Assembly (NCBI RefSeq): GCF_003331145.1
Contig: NZ_QLVE01000002.1
Location: forward strand, 1-64,000
Direction of reading: 5' to 3'
Source: Exiguobacterium sp. TNDT2
GTDB taxonomy: Bacteria > Bacillota > Bacilli > Exiguobacteriales > Exiguobacteriaceae
Length of the DNA: 64,000 bases
Part shown: piece after piece, positions 17,218 to 24,070 of the stretch
Numbering within the stretch: position 1 is the stretch's first letter
How the letters are laid out: each line of letters opens with the position of its first letter
Program-made: the position numbers and the translations under genes
The notes under the pieces: generated by a model
Databases searched by the model: none
The model's input: the letters and a program-made list of their open reading frames with translations, nothing else
Told to the model about the DNA's origin: nothing

Positions 17218-17373
17218 TCCTGTGGCGAGAACGGCGGCAAGAAGGGCCTGCACGTCCGGGAATGGACATGTGGCGCGCATCACGACCGTGACGTCAACGC
17301 GAGCCTCAACCTATTGCGGCTCGCCGACCGGAACACCTCAGGGCAGGGACTGTCCGACGAGCTTGGCCCATAA
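17218..17373 (+). pseudogene. tnpB: 3' remnant of an IS200/IS605-type tnpB
   Basis: About 51 codons in one frame end at TAA 17371-17373. They encode the tail of TnpB: one half of the zinc ribbon (CGENGGKKG), REWTCGAHHDRDVNAS and LNLLRL, where HDRDVNAS is the RuvC-III catalytic motif. Everything upstream is missing and the kinase gene abuts it. The second zinc-ribbon pair is also damaged: a normal TnpB has WTCxxCG, here WTCG, consistent with a 9-nt in-frame loss. It cannot encode a nuclease. GC is higher than in neighbouring genes, as in the TnpB at 63225. Confidence 0.8.
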
Positions 17374-17452
17374 CCGTGGCTACCAAAAGCACGGTCTTCC
17401 CAAGAAGCTCCCACTTCAGGTTGCGAAGCAAGCAAGTGGTGAGTAGTTCACT
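17359..17452 (+). ncRNA. Right end / omega-RNA-like structured tail of the tnpB relic
   Basis: Downstream of and overlapping the tnpB 3' end are nested hairpins typical of IS605-family right ends and their guide RNAs: GAGCTTGG (17359-17366) with CCAAG-A-AGCTC (17400-17410) enclosing ACCGTG (17373-17378) with CACGGT (17390-17395), then CCACTT (17411-17416) with AAGTGG (17434-17439). The sequence ends GTGAGTAGTTCAC, after which a guide would begin (about 17453). In intact elements this RNA guides TnpB. Whether it is still transcribed is unknown. Confidence 0.5.
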
Positions 17453-17531
17453 GTCCTGCTCACCGTTCTTTTCTCCCTCACATCCGTTGTCGAGACGTTT
17501 AGAAATGGGAGAAGCCTTACCTAATCCTATC

Positions 17532-17561
17532 AAAGAGTCGGTGCCTGCATCGGCTCTTTTT
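17532..17561 (+). terminator. Terminator
   Basis: AAAGAGTCGGTG (17532-17543) pairs with CATCGGCTCTTT (17548-17559) through G-U pairs around CCTG, then T residues. It probably ends the kinase transcript, which would run through the tnpB relic. The region 17453-17712 otherwise holds no gene I can support. Confidence 0.75.
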
Positions 17562-17604
17562 GTAGTTCCCGAAACCTAGTTTCTTTTTCTTAACAGATTT
17601 TTCT

Positions 17605-17622
17605 GTAAAGTGGTTTCTTTAC
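17605..17622. promoter_or_regulatory. Operator-like dyad upstream of sugar ABC operon
   Basis: GTAAAG (17605-17610) and CTTTAC (17617-17622) flank TGGTTT. It lies about 90 nt before the binding-protein gene and could be a repressor site for the sugar operon. No regulator gene adjoins. Confidence 0.3.
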
Positions 17623-17712
17623 TGGTCGTAAGTGGTAATACATTATGAGCACATTCAAATGTTTATTTTTCAATAAGTGATTACATACTTCACGCAGAAG
17701 GAGAATGCCCTC

Positions 17713-19029
17713 ATGAAAAAAGGAACAGTGATTGGTCTTGTCGCTCTTTTGCTTGTCACGCTTGGAGGACTAATGTGGTGGATGCAAAACGGTCAACAAG
17801 ACACGGCTAGCAATGTCGAGTCGGAGGATCGTGTGACCCTTGATTTTTGGTCATTTTGGGGTTCTGAGACGCGCCGCCCGATTATCGAAAAGATGATTTC
17901 AGATTTCAACGAATCGCAAGATGAGATTTTTGTCAAACATACGTTCATTCCTTTTGGCGATATTTGGACGAAAGAATTGGCCGCTGTCGCCTCAAAAAAT
18001 GAAGATGCAATTCCGGATGTGGTCGTCGGCGATATTAATGCCATAAAACTTCGCGGACAAAAACAACAAGTTGAACCGCTCAATACTTTAATCGACACGG
18101 CTTCTCTAAAAGAAGTGATGCACCCAGAAGCATGGGATGCGGTGCAATACGAAGACGAGACTTACGCTGTTCCCTTTACGATGGACACGCGCCTCCTCTT
18201 CTACAACAAAAAAATGCTAGAAGAAGCCGGATATACCGAACCACCCCAAACATGGGATGATTTGACTGAGATGAGCGAGAAAATCACGGTCAAACAGAAC
18301 AATACATTCGAGCAGGTCGGATTTTATCCGCTGTTCGGCGTGGGAACGGACGTCTGGCTCATTAATTCAGACGGACGCAACTATATCTCGAAAGACGGCG
18401 ATGTGACGATTGACACGCCTGAAGACCGCGAGGCACTTGAATGGATCAACGCCTTCACCGAAAAGATGGGGCGCAAAGAAATCGACGCCTTCAAGGCCGA
18501 GTTCGGCGAACAACAAGCCAATCCGTTCTTATCAGAAAAAGTAGCGATGTACGTCGACGTAGCTACTTTCTATACGCAAATTCGCGATTATGGCCAACAT
18601 CTCGACTATGGCGTTGTCCCACTTCCAGAGCGTGAGGAAGGAAGCGGTCACTATAGCTGGAGTGGAGGTTTTGCGCTAGAGATTCCAAAGGGGGCGAAGC
18701 ATCCAGAAGAAGCCGCCACATTCATTGAATATATGGCCGGCAAAGAAGCCCAGATGTATTGGGCCGAGCAAAACTTTGACCAAGTTGCGAATCAAGATGC
18801 TGGCCAAGCGGTAGCCGACCAGCTAGAAGGACAAGAGCAAGAAGTATATTCGGTTGCCTTGAGCGCGATGGAAAACACGTTGTTAACCCCAGTGCCGGTC
18901 GAAGTCCCAGACTTGGTCAGCCTCGTTAATCCGGAATTAGAGCAAGCAACACTTGGGAAAAAAACGCCTGAAGAAGCTCTCCAAGCAGCTGAACGGAAAG
19001 TAAAAGCTGCCAAGGAGGGGACTCAATGA
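17713..19029 (+). CDS. ABC transporter sugar-binding protein, membrane-anchored
   Basis: AAGGAG at 17697-17702 selects the ATG at 17713. The 438-residue protein belongs to the family-1 sugar-binding proteins (MalE/UgpB fold): VTLDFWSFWGSETRRPII start, PFTMDTRLLFYNKKMLEEAGY, and WSGGFALEIPKGAKHPEEA near the ligand-closing region. The N-terminus has a membrane helix (about residues 5-24) but no lipobox Cys, so it seems held by an uncleaved helix instead of a lipid, unusual for a Gram-positive binding protein. It overlaps the first permease by ATGA. The sugar is unknown. Confidence 0.88.
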   Translation: MKKGTVIGLVALLLVTLGGLMWWMQNGQQDTASNVESEDRVTLDFWSFWGSETRRPIIEKMISDFNESQDEIFVKHTFIPFGDIWTKELAAVASKNEDAIPDVVVGDINAIKLRGQKQQVEPLNTLIDTASLKEVMHPEAWDAVQYEDETYAVPFTMDTRLLFYNKKMLEEAGYTEPPQTWDDLTEMSEKITVKQNNTFEQVGFYPLFGVGTDVWLINSDGRNYISKDGDVTIDTPEDREALEWINAFTEKMGRKEIDAFKAEFGEQQANPFLSEKVAMYVDVATFYTQIRDYGQHLDYGVVPLPEREEGSGHYSWSGGFALEIPKGAKHPEEAATFIEYMAGKEAQMYWAEQNFDQVANQDAGQAVADQLEGQEQEVYSVALSAMENTLLTPVPVEVPDLVSLVNPELEQATLGKKTPEEALQAAERKVKAAKEGTQ

Positions 19030-19928
19030 AACATCCACTTCGCCGTGCCGACACATGGCAAGGTTATTTGTTCATCATGCCCTGGCTTCTCGGATTCGCC
19101 GTATTAACGGCGGGTCCGATGTTGTTTTCACTTTTCGCAAGCTTTACCGATTATGATATGACGTCCCGTATGAATTTTGTCGGGATTTCAAATTATTTGA
19201 CGATGTTTACAAAAGACGACCTGTTCTGGGTCTCACTCTATAACACGTTTTTTTTCGTTATTTGGAGTGTCCCTTTGACGACCATTGGAGCCATGATCCT
19301 GGCCCTCCTGTTGAATAAAGGCATTCCGGGTCAACGTCTGTTCCGCACCATTTTTTATTTGCCAGCCGTCCTGTCCGGCGTTGGCGTCTACTTGTTATGG
19401 ATGCAGATGTTATCCCCGTCTTCCGGACTCATCAATACGATGCTTGGGTTTATCGGAATCGACGGTCCGGCCTGGCTTGCTGACCCGGAGTGGACGAAAC
19501 CGGCTCTCATCTTAATGAAGATGTGGTCAGTCGGTGGCAGTATGCTATTCTACCTGGCATCTTTACAAAGTGTGCCAAAGACGTTGTACGAAGTCGGGGC
19601 TTTAGAAGGTGCCAATTGGTGGCATCGGTTCCGTTACATCACCTTCCCGCTCATCACCCCTGTCGTTTTTTTCGACTTGATTACAAGCACTATCGGCGCC
19701 TTTCAGATTTTCTCTGAAGCGTATGTAATGAGTGAAGGCGGCAACGGGGGGCCCGTGAACTCCTTGTTGTTCTATAATTTACGCATTTGGAATCAAGCGT
19801 TTGAAGTGTACAATATGGGCTATGCGATGTCGATGACATGGTTCTTATTTGTAATCGTCTTGTTGCTTACATTGTTCAACTTCAAATTTGCTAAAAAATG
19901 GGTGTATTATGAGGGGGATCGTCGATGA
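19026..19928 (+). CDS. Sugar ABC transporter permease (MalF/UgpA type)
   Basis: The 300-residue protein has six predicted membrane helices and the EAA-loop of binding-protein-dependent permeases (YEVGALEGANWWHRFRYITFP), which docks onto the ATPase. It overlaps its neighbours by ATGA on both sides. With the 19925 permease it makes the membrane channel for the upstream binding protein. No ATPase gene is present in this operon, so it must borrow one, for instance the UgpC-type ATPase at 27102. Confidence 0.9.
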   Translation: MKHPLRRADTWQGYLFIMPWLLGFAVLTAGPMLFSLFASFTDYDMTSRMNFVGISNYLTMFTKDDLFWVSLYNTFFFVIWSVPLTTIGAMILALLLNKGIPGQRLFRTIFYLPAVLSGVGVYLLWMQMLSPSSGLINTMLGFIGIDGPAWLADPEWTKPALILMKMWSVGGSMLFYLASLQSVPKTLYEVGALEGANWWHRFRYITFPLITPVVFFDLITSTIGAFQIFSEAYVMSEGGNGGPVNSLLFYNLRIWNQAFEVYNMGYAMSMTWFLFVIVLLLTLFNFKFAKKWVYYEGDRR

Positions 19929-20755
19929 AATCCTTACGTGGCAGCAATCTAATCGTCTTTTTACTATTGTGCATCGGAAGCGTGCTCATCCTTCTCCCGC
20001 TGTGGTGGATGATTTCAACTTCATTAAAACCGATGGCTGAGATTCTTCAATTCCCGCCAACATTCTTTCCGGACGATTGGCAATTCAGCAACTACATCAA
20101 AACATGGCAAGCTGCTCCGTTCACGCTATATTTGGTGAATACTTTGTTTATAACTTTGCTCGTCGTCATCGGCAACGTGCTCGTCAACGCATTCGTCGCC
20201 TATGGTTTTGCGAAAATCCAGTTTCCGGGCCGAAACGTCTGGTTCATCATCCTATTGGCCACGATGATGATTCCTGGGTTCGTCACACTCGTCCCGCAGT
20301 ACATTTTATTTTCTCGGCTCGGTTGGTTAAACACATATCTGCCATTGATTGTCCCGGCTTTTTTCGGTAGCGCGTTCTTCATCTTTTTACTTCGCCAATT
20401 TTATTTGCGCATCCCGAATGAGTTAATCGAAGCAGCACGAATGGACGGTGCAAGCCACTTTTATATTTGGTGGCACATCATGCTCCCCCTCTCGAAGCCA
20501 ATCTTGGCGACTGTAGCGATTTTCTCGTTCAATGGGGCCTGGAACGACTTCCTTGGTCCTCTTCTCTATTTGAACGATGAAACGAAGTACACGTTGCAAC
20601 TCGGACTTCAAGTTTTTAAAAGCGAGGCGAACACACAATGGAACTTGCTGATGGCCGGTTCATTGATTGTCCTCCTTCCCGTCATCATCCTGTTCTTCAT
20701 TTTCCAAAAATACTTCATTGAAGGAATGGATTTGTCTAGCGGAGGAAAGGGATAA
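19925..20755 (+). CDS. Sugar ABC transporter permease (MalG/UgpE type)
   Basis: Six-helix permease of 276 residues with EAA loop IEAARMDGASHFYIWWHIMLP and the conserved start WWMISTSLKP. It is the last gene of the three-gene sugar uptake operon (ATGA overlap with the previous permease). A terminator-like hairpin follows, but its T run faces the opposite gene. The substrate remains unknown. Confidence 0.9.
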   Translation: MKSLRGSNLIVFLLLCIGSVLILLPLWWMISTSLKPMAEILQFPPTFFPDDWQFSNYIKTWQAAPFTLYLVNTLFITLLVVIGNVLVNAFVAYGFAKIQFPGRNVWFIILLATMMIPGFVTLVPQYILFSRLGWLNTYLPLIVPAFFGSAFFIFLLRQFYLRIPNELIEAARMDGASHFYIWWHIMLPLSKPILATVAIFSFNGAWNDFLGPLLYLNDETKYTLQLGLQVFKSEANTQWNLLMAGSLIVLLPVIILFFIFQKYFIEGMDLSSGGKG

Positions 20756-20770
20756 CCTTCACAAATTTGA

Positions 20771-20802
20771 GAAAAAAGGGTTTGGCCGAGGCCAAACCCT
20801 TT
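20771..20802 (-). terminator. Terminator, mainly for cstA
   Basis: AAAGGGTTTGGC (20775-20786) pairs with 20791-20802 around CGAG. The run of six A residues on the left reads as T on the minus strand, so it terminates cstA best, and the sugar operon weakly. Confidence 0.85.
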
Positions 20803-20804
20803 CG

Positions 20805-22247
20805 TCATGCCACTTGATCGCTTGAAACGTCGCACTCGAGCCCTTGTTCGCGCATCGCTTTCGCGTGGCGGAAGAACAAGCCGAACAGTGTGACCGTGCC
20901 GATTGTGGCCAAAATATACGGGAGCACCCCGTCCATCTTGAAGCCAATCGGAGCCGTCAAGATATAGAACCAGACGGCGTACAACATGAACGTCCCCGGC
21001 ACGAGCGCGATCCAATAGTTTCGTCCTTTGATGTACAAGTACGTCGCGCCGACGAACAAGGCGATGACGGCCGTCGTCTGGTTGGCCCAGTTGAAGTATT
21101 GCCACAGCAGACGGAAGTCGACTTTCGTCAAGATGAATGACAAGACGAAGAGCGGGAGCGCGATCCACAGGCGTGACGTGAACTTCTTCTGCGCGACTTT
21201 CATATAGTCGGCGATAATCATCCGCGCGCTACGGAACGCCGTGTCGCCTGACGTGATCGGCAAGACGATGACACCGAGGATGGCAAGCGTGCCGCCGATG
21301 CTGCCGAGCATGAGCGTCGCCACTTCTTGAACGACGAGCGCCGGCGTGCCGGCATTGATCATGGCGAGCAGTTCACCCGGCTCGAAGATGGCCATCGCAG
21401 CCCCGGCCCAGATCATGGCGATGACCGCCTCGACGATCATCATGCCATAAAAGATGCTGCGACCGTTGCTCTCTTTCATCGTCGTCCGCGAGATGATCGG
21501 CGACTGGGTGGCATGGAAGCCCGAGAGCGCGCCACATGAAATCGTGAAGAAGATGAGCGGCCAAATCGGCAAGTTGTCCGGATGCATGTTCGTCAACGTC
21601 ATCTCTGGGATTTGGTAGCCTTGAGCGAACAAACTGACCGCGATGCCGATCGCGCTTAACAAGAGGAGCGCCCCGAAGAACGGGTAGATGCGCCCGATGA
21701 TTTGATCGACCGGGAGGAGCGTCGCCAAAATGTAGTAGGCAAAGATGCCGAACGTGACGATGGCGAGCGTCGAGCCGTTACCGTCAAACAAGTTGTTGAT
21801 CATATTTGCTGGTGACGTGACGAACACCGTCCCGACGAGGAGCAACAAGAGCAACGCGAAGCCGTTGACGACGTGGCGGAGCGAGCGGCCGAGGAACTTC
21901 TCGGCGAGTTGCGGCAAGTGCGCCCCGTTGTTGCGAAGCGAGATCATCCCGGTCAAATAGTCGTGCACGGCACCGGCAAAGATGGAGCCGAGCACGATCC
22001 AGAGGAAGGCGACCGGTCCGTAGAGCGCCCCCATGATTGGGCCGAAAATCGGGCCGACACCGGCGATGTTCAACAGTTGAATCATCGAGTTGCGCTTCGT
22101 CCCCATCGGCACGTAGTCGATGCCGTCCTGTGACGCATAGGCAGGCGTCGTCCGTTCTTCCTTGATGCCGAATGTCTTCTCGACGTAACGGCCGTAGACG
22201 AGATAACCGAGCAATAATAATCCTAACGCTAAGAAAAATGTAACCAT
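20805..22247 (-). CDS. cstA: CstA family carbon-starvation/peptide or pyruvate transporter
   Basis: AGGAGG precedes the ATG at 22247 by 8 nt. The 480-residue protein is mostly membrane helices and carries the CstA hallmarks: NSMIQLLNIAGVGPIFGPIMGALYGP, HDYLTGMISLRNNG, and SGDTAFRSARMIIADY. E. coli CstA and BtsT are longer (about 700 residues) and import peptides or pyruvate; this short form is common in Firmicutes. A perfect TGTGA-N6-TCACA site and a cre-like site lie upstream, which fits control by starvation or redox state. Substrate is uncertain between peptides and pyruvate. Confidence 0.88.
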   Translation of the reverse strand: MVTFFLALGLLLLGYLVYGRYVEKTFGIKEERTTPAYASQDGIDYVPMGTKRNSMIQLLNIAGVGPIFGPIMGALYGPVAFLWIVLGSIFAGAVHDYLTGMISLRNNGAHLPQLAEKFLGRSLRHVVNGFALLLLLLVGTVFVTSPANMINNLFDGNGSTLAIVTFGIFAYYILATLLPVDQIIGRIYPFFGALLLLSAIGIAVSLFAQGYQIPEMTLTNMHPDNLPIWPLIFFTISCGALSGFHATQSPIISRTTMKESNGRSIFYGMMIVEAVIAMIWAGAAMAIFEPGELLAMINAGTPALVVQEVATLMLGSIGGTLAILGVIVLPITSGDTAFRSARMIIADYMKVAQKKFTSRLWIALPLFVLSFILTKVDFRLLWQYFNWANQTTAVIALFVGATYLYIKGRNYWIALVPGTFMLYAVWFYILTAPIGFKMDGVLPYILATIGTVTLFGLFFRHAKAMREQGLECDVSSDQVA

Positions 22248-22288
22248 CGGGTGGTCCTCCTATATATAAGTGATTTATGATTTCTTTA

Positions 22289-22304
22289 TGTGAAATATAT
22301 CACA
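22289..22304. promoter_or_regulatory. CRP/FNR-family binding site upstream of cstA
   Basis: TGTGA-AATATA-TCACA is a perfect match to the CRP/FNR/ArcR family consensus TGTGA-N6-TCACA. It lies 42 nt upstream of the cstA start. In Firmicutes such sites are bound by Fnr or ArcR. A further pair of TGTGA half-sites occurs on the minus strand near 22350. Confidence 0.6.
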
Positions 22305-22416
22305 TGATTAATATAGCAGGGTCCTTGTTCATTGAACAGATGTAATTGCTCACAATTTCACATGAGAATGAAAGTGTTCATTGTTTAGACAAACGTTGTG
22401 GTTGAGCCGTTTTTTA

Positions 22417-22430
22417 TGAAAACGTTTGCT
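22417..22430. promoter_or_regulatory. Cre-like (CcpA) site
   Basis: On the minus strand AGCAAACGTTTTCA matches 12 of 14 positions of the catabolite-response consensus. It sits between cstA and the small membrane protein gene at 22495 and could act on either. Confidence 0.35.
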
Positions 22431-22494
22431 TTTGGAATGGATTGATTCGAAACCGGGAACAGTCGAACAGAGAGAAGCAGAAAGGATGATTTTT

Positions 22495-22641
22495 GTGAAA
22501 CGTCAACGCGGATTTTTAGCACTCCCGGTCGCCGTCGCCTTTGTCCTCATCTTCGGCTTGTTGTTCGATAACTGGTGGCTCGGACTCGGGATCGGCATCG
22601 CGATGTTCTTCGCGTTCCAAGGGACGAAGAAGAAAGCTTGA
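22495..22641 (+). CDS. Small membrane protein, 48 aa (tandem copy 1)
   Basis: AAAGGATG (22481-22488) places the start at the GTG 22495; the ATG at 22486 is inside the ribosome site. The peptide is MKRQRGFLALP followed by two hydrophobic stretches separated by DNWWLGLGIGI and ends MFFAFQGTKKKA. It is similar across its whole length to the next small protein (22691): LPVAVAFVLIFGLLFDNWWLGLGIGI against FPLALAIGISLAIALDNYLIGLAIGV in aligned form. Two short helices with a D-N-aromatic turn and a basic C-terminus are the shared plan. Function unknown. Confidence 0.65.
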   Translation: MKRQRGFLALPVAVAFVLIFGLLFDNWWLGLGIGIAMFFAFQGTKKKA

Positions 22642-22690
22642 AACTTTTTGAGGCGACACCCGTACAAATTGGACAAAGGAGGAGTTCTCC

Positions 22691-22843
22691 ATGTCCAATA
22701 AACAGACGACCGGCAGCTATGCCTTCCCGCTCGCCCTCGCAATCGGTATCTCGTTAGCCATCGCCCTCGACAACTACTTGATTGGGCTCGCGATTGGCGT
22801 CGGGATATATTTCGCTTTTAGTGATTCGCCGAAGAAAACATGA
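22691..22843 (+). CDS. Small membrane protein, 50 aa (tandem copy 2)
   Basis: AAAGGAGG (22675-22682) precedes the ATG at 22691 by 8 nt. The 50 residues begin MSNKQTTGSYAFPLALAIG, turn at ALDNYLIGLAIGVG and end YFAFSDSPKKT. It is a diverged duplicate of the preceding gene, 49 nt downstream of it and in the same operon. The 1085 protein shares the plan more weakly. Strong ribosome sites argue that both are translated. No known family was recognised. Confidence 0.65.
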   Translation: MSNKQTTGSYAFPLALAIGISLAIALDNYLIGLAIGVGIYFAFSDSPKKT

Positions 22844-22931
22844 CAAAGCCCGCTTCATTGAGCGGTCCTTGTGTATATCTGTGTCTCGTACGGTAGCAGT
22901 TTATCAATCTCATTAAGGAAGGCCTATGTAG

Positions 22932-23280
22932 ATGACATCTAGGAAACCTTTACCCAAGTTTCAATTCGCTTTTGCGCTATTCATGTTAGGAGGTGTCTTT
23001 TTCCTTCTTCATGAGGTAGATCAGCGAGAAGCTTTTTTTGAATGAAACGTTAACTGAGCATTTTTCAATCGATAAGAACGCCTATGATGTCGAGTTCAGC
23101 ATGAATCAATTTGGGTACTTATATCGCTTGAATTTCGAGGACGAAAAGAGAGTCGAGTATGAATTTTTCGTCAAAACCAATCAAGAGAAAGAGTACGTCG
23201 TCACCTATTATGGACATAACTCGTATGGCGATTCACCTTTGAAAGAAGATGAATTCACCACGTTGAACAAAGAATACTAA
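22932..23280 (+). pseudogene. Small membrane-anchored protein gene with a frameshift at a T7 run
   Basis: An ATG at 22932 (AAGGAAGG upstream) opens 37 codons: basic start, one membrane helix (FAFALFMLGGVFFLLH), then a stop at 23043. A second frame starting at 23038 continues with 80 codons to 23280. The switch falls at seven T residues (23033-23039); removing one T joins them as REAFLNETLTEHFS. The joined product would be about 116 residues: helix plus an extracellular domain, resembling small anchored DUF3139-like proteins, though that match is unsure. Either a sequencing error, a real loss, or transcriptional slippage at the T run. Confidence 0.6.
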
Positions 23281-23300
23281 ATTTAGAGAATTGCCATGAG

Positions 23301-23347
23301 AAGAGGCCAACTGATGCGAACACGGCGCGCCAGCTGGCCTCTTTCTT
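23301..23347. terminator. Terminator
   Basis: AAGAGGCCA (23301-23309) pairs with TGGCCTCTT (23335-23343), followed by TCTT. The loop is long but contains further GC pairing. It closes the frameshifted gene. Confidence 0.65.
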
Positions 23348-23379
23348 ACCTATCGATTAAGTTATATCCCAGCCTCACT

Positions 23380-24069
23380 TCAATGACGCGACATCGATTG
23401 AAACCGCTCGACCTCGTCCGTCATAATGGCGTCGACACCAGTCATGTCCGGCAACTCGCTCGGGTCATTAATCGTGTAGAGACGAAGTGACCGATTTTGT
23501 TCGCGGAGCGTCGCCGTGTCTGCTGTCCCGATGAATTCCGGCTGGGCGTGGACGGCCTCGGCCCCGATCCGCTCGACGAACTCGATCAAATTCGGATGCC
23601 CATCAGTTGTCAGGACGGCAATCCTCGCCTCACGGGCGATATCCCGCAATCGGATGAGCGTGTCCGGATTGAATGAAGAGAAGACGACACGTTGTTCGAG
23701 CTTGAACTCGGTGACGGCGAGCCACGTCAGATACTCGATCCCGTCATAGTCGAACCGGTCCGTCTTCAGCTCGATGTTGAGCGTGACGTCGGTCGGTTCG
23801 AGCAAGACGAGCACTTCCTCGAGCGTCGGGATTCGTTCCCCGCTCTCCGTCCGGAGCAAGCGGAGCTGCCGGAGCGTCATGTCTTTGACGAAACCGCTCC
23901 CGTTCGTCGTTCGGTCGACCGTCTCGTCATGGATGACGACGAGGCGTCCGTCGCGCGTCAATTGGACGTCGAGCTCGATGCCGTCGACATGTGGCAACGC
24001 CGCCTTGAACGCGCTTAGTGTGTTCTCCGGATACTTGGCGCTATAGCCGCGATGTGCGTAAATCAACAT
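23380..24069 (-). CDS. Glycerophosphodiester phosphodiesterase
   Basis: The ATG at 24069 lies one base after the stop of the binding-protein gene, so it is translationally coupled; an upstream in-frame ATG at 24099 lies inside that gene. The 229-residue protein has the GDPD signatures HRGYSAKYPENT (catalytic His) and ELDVQLTRDGRLVVIHDETVDRTT (metal-binding Glu, Asp and second His). It lacks a signal peptide, so it acts in the cytosol, cleaving imported glycerophosphodiesters to glycerol-3-phosphate and alcohol. Being last in the glpP-ugp operon supports the transported substrate being glycerophosphodiesters as well as glycerol-3-phosphate. Confidence 0.93.
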   Translation of the reverse strand: MLIYAHRGYSAKYPENTLSAFKAALPHVDGIELDVQLTRDGRLVVIHDETVDRTTNGSGFVKDMTLRQLRLLRTESGERIPTLEEVLVLLEPTDVTLNIELKTDRFDYDGIEYLTWLAVTEFKLEQRVVFSSFNPDTLIRLRDIAREARIAVLTTDGHPNLIEFVERIGAEAVHAQPEFIGTADTATLREQNRSLRLYTINDPSELPDMTGVDAIMTDEVERFQSMSRH

Positions 24070-24070
24070 G

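Noticed and set aside
17214-17218. TTGAT as a TnpB target motif next to the relic
   Set aside because: The original left end is deleted, so this pentamer cannot be the insertion site of the relic; chance match.
17135-17446. Open frame of 103 codons across the kinase end and tnpB relic
   Set aside because: It is out of frame with both the kinase and the tnpB remnant, and has no family-like sequence.
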